A DNA stretch of 64,000 nt from Atriophallophorus winterbourni (Eukaryota > Platyhelminthes > Trematoda > Plagiorchiida > Microphallidae), in contig JACCGJ010010187.1 in the NCBI GenBank assembly GCA_013407085.1, positions 124,001 to 188,000 on the forward strand. Direction: 5' to 3'. A model generated the notes under the pieces. That model did not search any database and was not told where the DNA came from. It saw only the letters and a list, made by a program, of their open reading frames with translations. A program made the translations under genes and the position numbers. Of the stretch, positions 44,100 to 54,544 are shown one piece after another (positions within the stretch are counted from its first letter, which is position 1; each line of letters opens with the position of its first letter).

Positions 44100-45340
44100 T
44101 AATTCAATTTTTGTAATAAATTGAAAACAGCACTCAACGAACGCACACTACTCTAACGTTGCTAGCATGGGCAGTTGATTAACAAGTTTAGAAAAAGAAA
44201 ATAGAATTCTTTATGTACACGAACTTTCAGCAATCAAATTCATTTCGCTGCACAAAATTAGGGATAAATGGCAAAAAAGACTTTACGCCTGGTTTCGATT
44301 CATCGGCCTTGTCTTTACAACTAAAACACCCTATGATTAGTCAACGAGATATCAAGCTAGGTAAAGAATAAAATAATTTCTGAAATTTTCTATTATTGTA
44401 CAAGAGGTGTGATATCTCGACTCATATTACTATTCATTTCAGATCAGTTTAGGGAGGGACATAGATAAACAGGTTTCCACGACATACAGAACGAAAACAC
44501 GAACGTGTGAAAACAAACATGCAAATTTTCGCCTGTCAAATACTTACTTCATAGCACAATCTTATGTATTGTGTAATCATTTCGTATGCATCTCGCTAAG
44601 TTCCAGGGTGCAAGTTTTAGGAATGATTCTCATTTTAGCAACCGCAAAAGAAGCGGTCCACTTTTTCCAGTCTAGGTTACCGAGGCTTTACCGTCGATGA
44701 TTTCCGGTGACCTGAAGCTTCTCTCCGTTCGTTGAAACGGTACACTGGTGCAACAGCGTGTCGGTGAATAATGTAAAACAAACGCGAACAACCTAATAGA
44801 TATAGCCTTCCGACAAATCGATCTTTGTTTTCTTATTTAACATTTGTCGGCCAATCACAATGTAATAAGTTATCGCAGATGGTTTTTTGGTCATACATGT
44901 CGCCCGGTTGATAAGTTGATCAGAACTGCCACGTTTCATGGAATACACTTTGAAATTTAGTGTGACTTCACATTCAAAACGATTAATCTTCTCCACGACT
45001 GATAGGGATTGCCAACAGGGACTCAAGGTCGTATCTTCAGAAGACTAGTAAGGCACTTTGACCTTCAGACTTCACTCGCATTTGCCAGGCATGATTTAAT
45101 TTGCTTTGCTCATATTCTGGTCGTTCGATTATTCTTCTATCATGAAATACAGCGGACATGAGTTACTCTAAACGTCACCCTATTGCTATTCTTACAGAAA
45201 CCAATAAATTTTCTGTGGATAATTCAGGGCACACAATTCGCCCTTACACACTTTTATTACACGGGTTTTAAACAATGGAATATTTTGCCATCCAATATAT
45301 CCAAATGCTTAGCATAATCTCAATTCAACAAAGACCATGA
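44100..45340. other. Hexosaminidase intron sequence
   Basis: Plus-strand text at 44205-44330 is a diverged second copy of sequence at 30960-31110 (shared TACACGAA, TTTCAGCAAT and AAATTCATTTC blocks). Otherwise nothing is recognised. Confidence 0.4.
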
Positions 45341-45349
45341 CAGACTCAC

Positions 45350-45430
45350 CTCCTCCAAAAATATTCTAGTAATTCGTTGCCATTGAGTCCAAGTTTGTTG
45401 CGCATCGTGATCATACTGGGGTCGGTATGC
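45350..45430 (-). CDS. HEX: Beta-N-acetylhexosaminidase, exon 7
   Basis: The acceptor TTTTTTCTACAG and donor AG|GTGAGT bracket HTDPSMITMRNKLGLNGNEL and LEYFWR. It follows the catalytic exon and corresponds to CWKSNPEIQDFMRKKGF of human HEXA; the first G completes the Trp of the SIW motif. Confidence 0.85.
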
Positions 45431-45469
45431 CTGTAGAAAAAATAAGAGCTTGAACAAAAAACTGCAATG

Positions 45470-45815
45470 AGATGCTTTTCCATCCCATGTACACAGACCC
45501 CACAACCGTGATGTTTGCACTCATCAGGTTGGGACATTAGGATCAGGATCCGTATGCGCTTGAACCAGTGCAAGAATGGAAAACAAGTTGCGCTGGTATG
45601 ATAATTTCGGGTAAGTTTGGTACGACCAACCTGTTCAATCACACGTCCACAAACATATGTAGATAGGGCTCAAACCCATGGTCATGAACAAAAATGCTCA
45701 TTTGCATGCATTTCCATCGCACACATACTCAACGACTGGTTTTGTTCTGATTGCACTCATCAGGTAGGGACACTAGAATCAGAATCTGCATGCCTTGAAA
45801 TAGTAGATAAATGGT
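45470..45815 (-). repeat. Family A hammerhead repeats, head-to-tail dimer
   Basis: Two minus-strand units have ribozyme blocks 236 bp apart: plus-strand TTTGCACTCATCAGGTTGGG near 45514 and TTGCACTCATCAGGTAGGG near 45751. Between them lies the B-box region (plus GGGCTCAAACCC) and TTTGCATGCATTTCC. In the first unit stem II/III is damaged (CGTGATG). In the second, TTTTGTTCTGATTG replaces TTTCGTGCTGTTTG. Neither is expected to cleave. Confidence 0.8.
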
Positions 45816-46134
45816 AAACAAAGTAAAAACATCAACATCTTGTTGTTCTGTTATTGGAACTGGTCACTTATGACCAATCTCAATTAAAGAGTCGGTCAGT
45901 CTCTCCAATTAGATGTGGCAATTTCAATTTGATTGTGCTCACTGGATATTTGAAAACAACCGATATAAAACACTTATTTACAGTGATGATACATTCTGTT
46001 TACTCGAGTAATGTTCGTCCACGCAATGAGATTCCCTAGCAGACTATTTCCATGAATCTTCATTCGGTGTTGTAAACCAAAACACAAAAGCTGCTATTTA
46101 TACGATATATGAAAAGTATAAACTTCCCAAGGAG

Positions 46135-46340
46135 CGCTTGTATGCCACTGTTGTATAAGGCTGGTACGACCAACCTGTTCAATCACATGTGTCCAAACAC
46201 ATGTTTAATGGGGTTAAACACATAACCATGAAACAAAATATTCATTTGCATGCTTTTCCGTCACACACACCCCACGACCGGCTTCGTGCTGTTTGCACTC
46301 ATCAGGTAGGGACAGTAAGATCAGGATCCGCATGCGCTTG
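46135..46340 (-). repeat. Family A hammerhead repeat, left arm of an inverted pair
   Basis: Minus-strand unit from about the AAGGAGCGCTTGTATGCCAC end to the CGCATGCGCTTGAA junction. It faces the plus unit at 46345-46615, so the two units nearly abut. Confidence 0.85.
46270..46311 (-). ncRNA. Hammerhead ribozyme motif, family A, one core-edge change
   Basis: Stem I CCCTAC/GTGGGG, CTGATGA, stem II GTGC-AAACA-GCAC and stem III are present, but GAAA is GAAG. The changed base is the A that opens stem III (15.1), giving a G-U wobble at the stem III base. This is the closest to consensus of the family A copies; reduced or no activity is expected. Confidence 0.7.
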
Positions 46341-46344
46341 AAGC

Positions 46345-46615
46345 ACTCCTAGCTTGTGACGGAAAAGCATGCAAATGAATATTTTGTTTCATGGTTATAG
46401 GTTTAACCCCATTGAACATGTGTTTGGACACATGATTGAACAGGTTAGTCGTAATAGCCTTATACAACAGTGGCATACAAGCGCTCCTTGTTTACCATTC
46501 CTACACTGTTTCAAGCGCATGCGGATCCTGATCTTACTGTCCCTACCTGATGACTGCAAACAGCGCCAAACCGGTCGTGGGGTGTGTGACGGAAAAGCAT
46601 GCAAATGAATATTTT
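46345..46615 (+). repeat. Family A hammerhead repeat, complete unit
   Basis: The plus unit starts and ends with the same text (GTGACGGAAAAGCATGCAAA then TGAATATTTT at about 46353 and again at about 46584). This is what linearisation of a circular or tandem RNA would give. Order inside: octamer-containing flank, B-box-like GGGTTTAACCCC, AACAGTGGCATACAAGCGCT, CTGTTTCAAGCGCATGCGGA, ribozyme. Confidence 0.85.
46541..46582 (+). ncRNA. Hammerhead ribozyme motif, family A, inactivated
   Basis: Stem I and stem III pair as in the consensus, CTGATGA is intact, but GAAA is CAAA and stem II is CTGC/GCGC. Loss of the core G12 should abolish cleavage. Confidence 0.7.
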
Positions 46616-46790
46616 ATAAACTTCCCAATTCGTAGCTTCTTATGATGTTGACGTTGTGTTTGAGTCAGTCGCTAGATTCTTAGAACGCTGTTTCTGGTCA
46701 ACATCGGGAGTTATCATTGGCTCATTAAACTGCACCATGCCAACATTTTTACAATCCTCCTGGGTATATCAGTTAATCATAATCACTTAC

Positions 46791-46989
46791 CAAATGCTTG
46801 TATCAACTTCGTCACCACCCAAGTGAACATATTCATCCGGAAATAATGTGAAGAGCTCCTCAAGCAAATTATTGATTACTTCATAGGTGTGGTTGTTCAA
46901 GACGTTCAGTGCTCCAAATTGGACCTCGCCACCATTAGACGATTGTGATAAGAGTTCAGGCATCCCATGTCCCCAGCTTCGCGTGTGTC
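46791..46989 (-). CDS. HEX: Beta-N-acetylhexosaminidase, exon 6 (catalytic exon)
   Basis: This exon has the catalytic signature HLGGDEVDTSI in DEYVHLGGDEVDTSI; the adjacent Asp-Glu pair holds the substrate acetamido group and donates the proton in GH20 enzymes. Before it come HTRSWGHGMPELLSQSS, GGEVQFGALNVLNNHTYEV and INNLLEELFTLFP, matching HTLSWGPGIPGLL, FGPVNPSLNNTYEF and FFLEVSSVFP of human HEXA. The enzyme removes terminal N-acetylhexosamine from glycans and glycolipids, normally in lysosomes. Acceptor GATTTTAG and donor TG|GTAAGT are clear and in phase. Confidence 0.95.
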
Positions 46990-47074
46990 CTAAAATCATC
47001 GAAATCAATCATGGATCAGCGGTCAAATAATACTTAGCAATGAATAAAACACACAAATTTACCTGGAACATCTA

Positions 47075-47168
47075 ATTCAGGAATCACGCGGATTCCCCTG
47101 AGTCTAGCAAACTCAACTATTTCTCGTATGTCGTTGGTCGTGTAGACTTGATGAGGATTGTAGGCTCC
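47075..47168 (-). CDS. HEX: Beta-N-acetylhexosaminidase, exon 5
   Basis: Acceptor TTTTTCACCTACAG and donor G|GTAAAT bracket GAYNPHQVYTTNDIREIVEF and [15 protein letters not shown]. It is equivalent to [20 protein letters not shown] and AEFDTPG in human HEXA, strand and helix 3-4 of the TIM barrel. Confidence 0.93.
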
Positions 47169-47379
47169 CTGTAGGTGAAAAACAGCAGGACCTGTTATTC
47201 ATTGATCTGAACACTATGATCTATTGAACGATATTTTTGAACGCGATAAACAAACTAAGAGTTGGTTAATTTACATAGACCAGTAAGATTATAATTGTTG
47301 ATTCTGCAGTACAAAACGTTTACATGTCACGTAAGCGGTCCTTCTCGGCACGATGTCACCTTACGGTCTGAATGCCAGG

Positions 47380-47790
47380 TCTCTCATGGTTTGGACATAT
47401 TTCGCTCAATTTCGACCAAGAATGAACATTGCAAATGCATGATGAACTCGTAACCCAAGCAATTTGGCATGATAATGCCGTCCATCACGTATTTATACTG
47501 TGTTATCAATAAATGCTGAAAATTTTTAATTCTTTGCTCGGGAGGAAATTCAGTTTTTTTACCACAAACACTCAGATTGGTGAAATTATAAGGATCGTAG
47601 TAGTCTAGTGTTTTGAGGTATACGCATTCCGGTTGGAGTCGAACAAACCCGTTAATCGTGCATTGCTTAAAACATTGGCCTAAACTTGGCGCCTCCAAGA
47701 ATCCCAGATGGAAAACATCATGAGACTGACGGATATCATATCCACGTGCTAATAGAAGTAGAGATGAGCAGTGGCCTTAGGAGAAATCAG
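47380..47790 (-). CDS. Unknown Cys-rich open segment in a hexosaminidase intron
   Basis: After a good acceptor (GATTTCTCCTAAG|GC) the minus strand is open for about 135 codons: GHCSSLLLLARGYDIRQSH, LEAPSLGQCFKQCTINGFV, RLQPECVYLKTLDYYDPYNF, VCGKKTEFPPEQRI, VMDGIIMPNCLGYEFIMHL and QCSFLVEIERNMSKP, then TGA. It has eight Cys. C..C...GF....ECVY recalls WSC domains and MPNCLGYE recalls the MPN.LGHE block of Frizzled cysteine-rich domains, but neither fit is convincing. Since hexosaminidase exons 4 and 5 join in phase without it, it is either a nested gene's exon, an alternative exon or chance. Confidence 0.4.
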
Positions 47791-47799
47791 AAATATCAT

Positions 47800-48289
47800 T
47801 CAGTTTGAACAATAGGGTCTCTACTACGTCAAAGTAACTTATTGAGAAATGCAAGGGGAGCTTGGATAAAATACTCAATTGTAAAGTTTCCTTCATTTTC
47901 TAATATAATATATTCACCGCATGATTTGAATAGCTAGTCGAAAAATAGCCAAGATTGATTCACTAGCCACTAAATGGACGCTAGATAAAGATCGCTTCAA
48001 CAGTTTTGAGACAAAAAATGGACATTTTAACGAAAATCTCCGCAATATCATTCATTCCAAGTTAGAATTGAGTGCCAAATTATTAAAATATTTGAGAAAT
48101 GTAAGGTACGGTTTTTTGACTACTAGATGACTACGAAGATGAGATCAAGTGTATGTAAAGTGATATTAGATTACAAGTTATATTAATCCGGTAAAATCTG
48201 TTGAAATCTCGGTCTATTGTATGATCTAATTCATGCAAATAACCTGAGGCGTGAGAAAAACGTCCTTTAGAATGATATCTATCTTCCAC
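47800..48289. other. Hexosaminidase intron sequence, nothing recognised
   Basis: This is AT-rich sequence with no coding sense or known repeat. Confidence 0.4.
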
Positions 48290-48400
48290 CTTTAAATGTA
48301 TTTCCATCACACACTCACTCCACGACCGGTTTCGTGCTGTTTGCCCTCATCGTGTACGGATAATACGATTAAGATACGAGCGAGTTGTAACAGCGGAGTA
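48290..48400 (-). repeat. Family A hammerhead repeat, partial
   Basis: The plus strand reads ATTTCCATCACACACTCACT, CCACGACCGGTTTCGTGCTG and TTTGCCCTCATCGTG. Stem III, GAAA and part of stem II are kept, but CTGATGA is ACGATGA. Confidence 0.7.
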
Positions 48401-48450
48401 AGGGTTAACAAGTTAATAGCTTCTAATATATTGTTGGATAAAGCAGAGCT

Positions 48451-49046
48451 TAGTTCCAAAGGTTGTCACAGCCGGGGGTGGTAGTAGGAATGAGCCACCT
48501 ACTATCTATAAAATGCTCCCACGTGGCGTGCGTCTCAAATAGCCTCTGACAACCAAGTCCAACTCCTGGCCTGCACGAGTGGCTTTCACAAGCCCGGCGG
48601 AACTGCTCTTACTGACAGGAGAAGGGGCGAAGGCGGGTGACTGGCGCCTTAAAACCAGTTTGCTCCGGGCAGATGGAGCTCGTCAGCTACTGGCAATCCA
48701 TCTAGGGGAAGGAAAACCCTGACTCCGAACCCCCACTGCCTTGTGGGTCACCCGATTGCGGGAAAGGCTTCGGGAGAAAACCCCGAGGAAAATCCGGAGA
48801 GAAGCCCCGTAGGTAGATAACTAGCGCACAGCGCGTTTATCTGCCAACTCCCTGCTGCCTTGTAGGTTGCACTTGGCTGTGCAAAGGCTAGAGAGGTGTA
48901 CTCGAACAAACACCAAGTGGTGCTGGGGACATCACTTGTACACTATCCCCAAGAAACTTCATGATGATGTCTCAATCCGAGACATCAATGAAGCCGGCTA
49001 ATCCACCCGTGGAGCCAGCCGCACAAAAGTAAAAGTAAAGTAAAGT
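48451..49046 (+). mobile_element. GC-rich non-autonomous retroposon with 14-bp target-site duplication
   Basis: The element is flanked by ATAAAGCAGAGCTT at 48437-48450 and again at about 49047-49060, so it is one complete insertion. Its 3' end is an A-rich simple tail (AAAAGTAAAAGTAAAGTAAA). It is visibly GC-richer than its surroundings and has no open frame with recognisable sense. Related fragments occur at 24795-24860 (minus) and within 34390-34880 (minus). TSD length and tail point to mobilisation by LINE machinery; the partner is unknown. Confidence 0.8.
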
Positions 49047-49059
49047 ATAAAGCAGAGCT

Positions 49060-50610
49060 TGATTTCGTTTTTTTAATTAGATGACGTGTTCACACATGTG
49101 TATAAAACCTTCATGAATATCGTGGATTAAAATGGCAGATTATGACAAAATGATCGACAGCCTAGTGTTGTTTTCATTGAAGAAATATTGAGGCAAAACC
49201 TTAATCCTGTCCTTACCGTCACATCGTTCAACCGTTGCATAGTGTACTCGAACATCGGATATCAGATTTTTCATGATCAAAAAACAATCAGCTTGATGTA
49301 AACGACAAGTGGACAAAAAGTCAACAAACGTAGACGTACAAAGATGTTCGAGATTGGAATACGCTCACATTCTTGTAATATGGCATCAAATTCATTGTTT
49401 GAAGATGGATTGTGTTTTGGCTATCCATCTTCTAACGTAGCAACGGGTTTCAGGGTTGCATTCACTATTCCATGTCAAGGCGCTCATGTGTATGAAAAAT
49501 CTGAGTTAAGGTTCTGGAGTGAAATTCCTGAGTTTCTGCTCAATCGCATCGGCACATACGTATTTGGATTGGTTTGAACCTATTAAATGAAAAAATTCCT
49601 ATTTTATTCCTGCTTTTGCACTCATCAAGTAGCTACAGTACGATCAGGATCCGCATGAGCTTGAAACAATGTAGAAACTCTAAAATTTGAGACCACCCCC
49701 TTGCACAACACATGTGCATACTGCTGGAACGGTTTGAACAAGTTGCTTGGACAAAAAGATTATATATGCATGCGTTTCCTTCACATACACTCTTCGGTAG
49801 CAGTAGTACAGGCAATATTCTCAAACGAAGCTTATAGGTGTGATGCAGAGATTGTAGGTCATAGCTGCAGAGATTTCCCAAAACGCAGATTTTTACACTT
49901 TCCATGATAAAATGGAGAACCCTTTGCTCATAATTTGACGTGATGCGGAATTCGTGTACCATATAAATACTAATCGGCATTACAACGATACTTTTGAATA
50001 TCCCAACGCAATTTATATCAGGTTTCGTTCAGACTGGTTCAATAGGAAGCGATAATACAGTATGTTTTCAAATTTTGATGGGTGATAACCCATGTGCTTT
50101 GAGGTAGTTTATGCTCACGCTCCTTAATCTTTTAATCATATTTGACAAATCAAAAATGAATAGCTAAATGAATAATCACAGAAGGTTAGCATTTGACAAT
50201 CCTCGTCCGAGTGAATCTGAAATATATCCACATATTTTCACCCGCGATCGGTCAAGGTTGCAATGCGTCAGATGATAAAATTTCAAGGCTGGGCTTAAGT
50301 TCTATCTCAGTCGATAGATACGTACCGCTGATCAGCTCGAAACTCCAATCCACTGGTTCCATTGTGAGCTGTCGTAACCAACTTTGAGTTTATTCCAAAG
50401 GATCAGTTACTCGTAAGTAATCATATAAGTAAAAAAACATTTCGTGATTGTCGCGCAAACTGCGTTGGAATCATTCACCAACACATGCACAGATTAATCT
50501 GATAGAGGTCACATTGATTTGAAGCAATAAAGTTTGCTCATTAAAAAGCGATTTGCTTTGGATAACTATAAATTTGTTTAGGCAATGACGGAATTGAATA
50601 AAATTTAGAC
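49060..50610. other. Hexosaminidase intron sequence
   Basis: It contains only a small family A fragment at 49612-49685 (minus; TGCACTCATCAAGTAGCTAC and ATCAGGATCCGCATGAGC). The 77-codon plus frame at 49344-49577 has no recognisable motif. Confidence 0.4.
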
Positions 50611-50614
50611 TTAC

Positions 50615-50716
50615 TTTTCGAGAAAGACTCGGGTACATTAGGCTTTCGAAGGGGAAGGAATTGTCATCCGTCAAGTGCCAATGAAAAACATTCAGCTTGT
50701 TGTACGACATTGCTTC
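50615..50716 (-). CDS. HEX: Beta-N-acetylhexosaminidase, exon 4
   Basis: Acceptor TTTTCGATTAG and donor AAA|GTAAGT bracket [20 protein letters not shown] and [24 protein letters not shown] is one of the most conserved GH20 blocks (NVFHWHLVDD in human HEXA). The exon is phase 0 at both ends, 34 codons. Confidence 0.95.
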
Positions 50717-50939
50717 CTAATCGAAAATTGTGAACATGAACTTACTTATAAGAAAGTTACTAATGTGTATTAGATAATGTTGTCTCAAATGTAGGAATCG
50801 ATATTTAACCTTAATTGCCGGCTGAGCAAGTTTGACACGCAAGTTGAAATTCGCAACACCTTCTAGATCATTCTGAATATTTTGGTCGTGCGTAAAATAT
50901 TGGGAAGTGCCAAGAACCGAATCGTCACAAGCAAACAAG

Positions 50940-51080
50940 GCTCACTAAGCCTAATCTTATTGTCTTCACCTGAGGATGCCAAACAGCTAGTTAGCGGTTA
51001 TGGAGTATAAGTGCGGTGGATGTGAGTTCCACAATACAAAGCTGAAATGTTATTTTTGTCAACCGCATTGGAGTCTAGGC
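50940..51080 (+). repeat. Family B hammerhead repeat, decayed copy
   Basis: This copy reads GCTCACTAAGCCTAATCTTA, TTGTCTTCACCTGAGGATGC, CAAACAGCTAGTTAGCGG and GATGTGAGTTCCACAATAC. CTGATGA is CTGAGGA and GAAA is lost. Confidence 0.7.
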
Positions 51081-51284
51081 AAGTACAAGCAAAAATGAAG
51101 TCGATATATTTTCCTGACTGTTTTAATTTTGGTTAGAGCAATATAGTCCAACAGTACAGGAATAATATACTGAAAACATATCACATCAACATATTTCACT
51201 ACACTCCTAATCGAGCAAACTACTGAAACGTGAAATTTTTGGAAAAAGGCTTCTGCAACCGGCACATCAGAGTTCATATAAAAC

Positions 51285-51325
51285 TCGATGTCACTAGCGG
51301 TGTTCTGTAAGGATCGATGCTTTGA
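51285..51325 (+). mobile_element. Tiny LINE fragment
   Basis: ATGTCACTAGCGGTGTTCTG followed by GGATCGATGC matches the RT block-B DNA of the CR1 copies (ACTAGCGGTGTCCCACAAGG). Only this motif survives. Confidence 0.4.
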
Positions 51326-51579
51326 TACCATATCATATAACGGGAGAAAAATATGGTATGCTGATTACAAAAAACATGTAAACGATTCAACAGCATCCAT
51401 GACTTTATTTTGCTGCAGAAGGACTTTCAAGACTGTCCGTCGAAAAAAATTGTTTTGGTGTGAGTGTGAAGGAATTGCATGCAAAGGAGGATCTTAGACC
51501 CCGTGTTTGGGCACATAATATTAAACAGTTTGATCATGCTAAACGTATACAACAGTGGCTTATCAGCTCATATCTTTTT

Positions 51580-51662
51580 TACTATTTTTCCGCTGTTTGA
51601 TTGCATGCGGATCCTGATCCTACGGTCCCTACCTGATGAGTGCACGAAACCTTGTTTAATAA
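51580..51662 (+). repeat. Family A hammerhead repeat with 7-base deletion in stem II
   Basis: TTGCATGCGGATCCTGATCC, TACGGTCCCTACCTGATGAG and TGCACGAAACC follow the consensus except that the AAACAGC loop region is missing. This fuses the two strands of stem II, so the core cannot fold. The copy ends at once after GAAACC. Confidence 0.75.
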
Positions 51663-52030
51663 AAGTAAAAATAATACAAATCGTGCACAAAGATGTCTTC
51701 TTATACTCATACAAGTTTGGAAACCAGCCACCGGTTTAGACGATTAATGACCAAACATGTATGTTCACCTTTGTGGCGGTTTGAATATGTGTCATCAAAG
51801 TGACTGTGAATTCAATCACTTTTCCCGTCGCCAAGCTTGTTAAGACTCCTAGAAAGGGAACTGACAGATATTATCATCAGATAGCAATATCAGATATTCA
51901 ATTTGACCGGTCAAACGAGCTGAGGGCTCAAATTTAACCCGTTGGCACGATATCGATTGACAAATTTGATCGATATTCTCCTAATCCAAACTAGGTTACC
52001 ATGAAATGCAAAAACGTCTGAGCAACTCAC

Positions 52031-52141
52031 CAGATTCATCAGAAGGATTTGCTTGCTGATGAAGTTCCTTGAAGTATCGATCATCAAGCCACGATGTGGA
52101 TAACGCGGCCGATCGAACACATACGTCTCGTTGATGAAAAC
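52031..52141 (-). CDS. HEX: Beta-N-acetylhexosaminidase, exon 3
   Basis: Acceptor CATTCAAG and donor CTG|GTGAGT bracket VFINETYVFDRPRYPHRGLM and IDTSRNFISKQILLMNL. PRYPHRGLMIDTSRN equals the PRFPHRGLLLDTSRH block of human HEXA, whose Arg contacts the substrate. Phase 0 at both ends, 37 codons. Confidence 0.95.
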
Positions 52142-52369
52142 CTTGAATGATGCAATTGTATTAGTGTTCTGCTATGTTTCAACATCACATTTCGATTAAA
52201 ATAATATTAATCTCGAGATTGTTGCAAATTATCGACCTTTCAATGTTCGCGCTCGTTTTAATATCGATTGACCCGAGACGCTACTGTGAGCAGCCAACAT
52301 GTGTGCACTCTTGGTCTACAGTTAAAAACACTTGCGCTGAGACGGATCCGTTGTGAAAGGTGAGGCCGG

Positions 52370-52405
52370 CGCGAGCGCGAAAGAGAGAGAGAGAGTTCAC
52401 ACCAA
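52370..52405 (+). repeat. GA microsatellite
   Basis: This is a short purine run, GCGAAAGAGAGAGAGAGAG. Confidence 0.7.
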
Positions 52406-52489
52406 AATCTTCATCGATTGATTTATTCACAGAAATACAGTCGAATATAGCAATAATGCACCGTGCTAAGTCACGCTTCATCGTGCGAG

Positions 52490-53430
52490 CGACGTCCGGC
52501 TAGAAACATCTATTCAGACAACCAAATGCCGCTGAATGCTTCGAAATACAGCCTATTGTCGCTCAACAGCAAGTTGAGCAAAGAATATTACCTAGGTCGT
52601 ACTGTTAATAAACCCGTCTCCTCCGAAAAAGATTTAGAAGTGATTAGACTGAGACTTAGGAAACTCAATGAAATGTCGAGTCGCTGCCAGAAAAGCTGAA
52701 AGGAACTTGGGTCTCATTAGAAGAGTCCTAGGTTCGTTTGACCCCAACATTGTCTGCAAATTGATTTCAACATACATCCGTCCTCATATCGAAAATGCTA
52801 CACCAGCATGGGATCCTTGGTTGAAAAAAGATACTCAGCTATTGGAAACTCCACAGCGCAGAGCGAAAACACATACTTGAGACCAGTAATGGAGTACGCT
52901 GCGTATTCATGGTCCGCGTTGCTGAAGAAGCATCTAGAACTAATGCAGCGAATACATCATCGCTCAACAGAACTAGTACTCGGTATCCGAAACAAGGATA
53001 GATAAACTAAATCTGTTTAAGTTTTCCTGTCGATGAATCAGAGGAGACCTAATTCTACTTTACTAAATATTCCATACCCAAACCATCCCTTACATGATTT
53101 ATTCACGCGAAGTGATAGGAGGAATTATCGAACCCATGAATATATGCTGGTGGTACCCCATTCCCGCCTGAAGGTATTTTATTCTGTCTGTGTCTATTTT
53201 ACTTGGACCAGTTTACCTCCTACCGTTGCTCACTCTACTAGCTTGCATGACTGTTAAACGAAATTAGGCGATTTTTTATTGAATTATTCGTATCCCGAAC
53301 ACATATATACTGCTTAATCTAATTCCTTGTTGTATACACTTACATTTAAACGTTTACTATCCTATGGTTATTGTTAATCTTGTTGCCTTTTAGACCATTA
53401 AAAACCTTGAAATAACTTGAATTGCCGTCT
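52490..53430 (+). mobile_element. CR1-like LINE 3' fragment
   Basis: Pieces of the region after the RT: RKAERNLGLIRRVLGSFDPN, KLISTYIRPHIENATPAWDP, VMEYAAYSWSALLKKHLELM, HHRSTELVLGIRN and PHSRLKVFYSVCVYFTWTSL. It ends in TAAAAACCTTGAAATAACTT before GAATTG. This is a different subfamily from the copies at 36-42 kb, and the frame is broken several times. Confidence 0.75.
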
Positions 53431-53574
53431 CCGCGATTTGTTTTTAATAATTAGGATTGAGTGAGCATTAGAGATTGTACACTATCGTGTTTTTAAACTT
53501 GACATTAGAATTTTCACCCTATTCGAATAAGCGCCCTGTAAACGGAATAACTGGTCAGTCCGAATTAGGTTAAA

Positions 53575-53910
53575 CAATCTCTCTTGCAGCGCACCCAGTA
53601 ATAGGTAGAACTTGGTGGAGCAATGTCAGTTGCCCGCTGGTAGCGTGATCTAAGATCAGCAGCCGATTGTAGTTTGTGCTTTTCGCCAGATTGCAGATCT
53701 TACCTGCATTTTACCCAGGGCCTCCAAAGTAAGCGGTCAAGAGCAAGTTTCTCCCAACTCATATAGTCAACGTCATGGGTTTTCATATCTCTTTGCAAAC
53801 GTGTTTGTACCGAAATTGCGGTCTGCCCAACGGTAGATTTCCTGATTCTAGCCCACCATAGAGTAGATCATTTGCAATACGATGATTTTCTATTCTGTAC
53901 ACATGATATG
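53575..53910 (-). mobile_element. RTE-like LINE 3' fragment
   Basis: The plus-strand text (CCAAAGTAAGCGGTCAAGAG, CAAGTTTCTCCCAACTCATA, TTTTCATATCTCTTTGCAAA and ATTCTGTACACATG) is the reverse of 61650-61970. No open frame remains. Confidence 0.75.
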
Positions 53911-53974
53911 TAACTAAATATCAATGACCTAATTAATGTGTTGCTCACATCCCCTGCAAATTATATTGGTCATC

Positions 53975-54320
53975 TTAAAGCGCCTTGATGCTAGACCAAG
54001 AATCACTATGTGTTTCTGTGTTTGAACACCGTGGTTCGTTGTACGAACCCTATGTAACAGTGGCATTCAAGTTTAACTTTGTTTTCCACTTATCCACTGT
54101 TTCACGGCTCACTGAACCTAATCTTACTGTCTCCACCTGATGACGGCAAACAACCAGAAACTGGTATTGGTGTGCAAATGCGGAAGATGTGAGCAACACA
54201 GTTCTTTGGTCGTCCATAGGCGCCGTGATTGTATGATCCGGAATCACTTTGTGATTCTGTGTTTGAACATCGTGGTTCGTTGTACGAACCCTATGTAACA
54301 GTGACATTCGAGTATAACTT
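53975..54320 (+). repeat. Family B hammerhead repeat, about 1.5 head-to-tail units
   Basis: GTGTTTGAACACCGTGGTTC at about 54019 recurs as GTGTTTGAACATCGTGGTTC at about 54260, a period of about 241 bp. The ribozyme block lies between them. Each unit also carries GGTTCGTTGTACGAACC, a perfect six-pair hairpin that overlaps a B-box-like GGTTCG. Confidence 0.8.
54130..54172 (+). ncRNA. Hammerhead ribozyme motif, family B, weakened stems
   Basis: CTGATGA and GAAA are intact. Stem II is CGGC/ACCA, stem III is ACT/GGT with a U-G pair, and stem I loses its first pair (CTCCAC/TTGGTG). The predicted cleavage triplet is GTA. Activity would be poor. Confidence 0.6.
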
Positions 54321-54544
54321 TGTTTAATATTCATGTATATGCAATAAGTAATAATTACAGTACGCCGGATGGTATATTCGTTTTCCATCGGATTCTGTTT
54401 TAGGTAGCTCTCTTACATTCAAAATTTATAACGAGTTGCACAAAATCGAGTGGTTTTGGTAATTCGATATTGCCCCGAGATGCTGAGAAGGAGCTCTTCT
54501 GATTCGCACCTTTCGTTAATAAACAACTAATGATATTTTAAAAA

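Noticed and set aside
44793..45026. 77-codon minus frame as a hexosaminidase exon
   Set aside because: Exons 7 and 8 join in phase without it, and it matches nothing in the GH20 family.
49344..49577. 77-codon plus-strand frame as a gene
   Set aside because: No motif, no splice-site support, inside a repeat-rich intron on the opposite strand.
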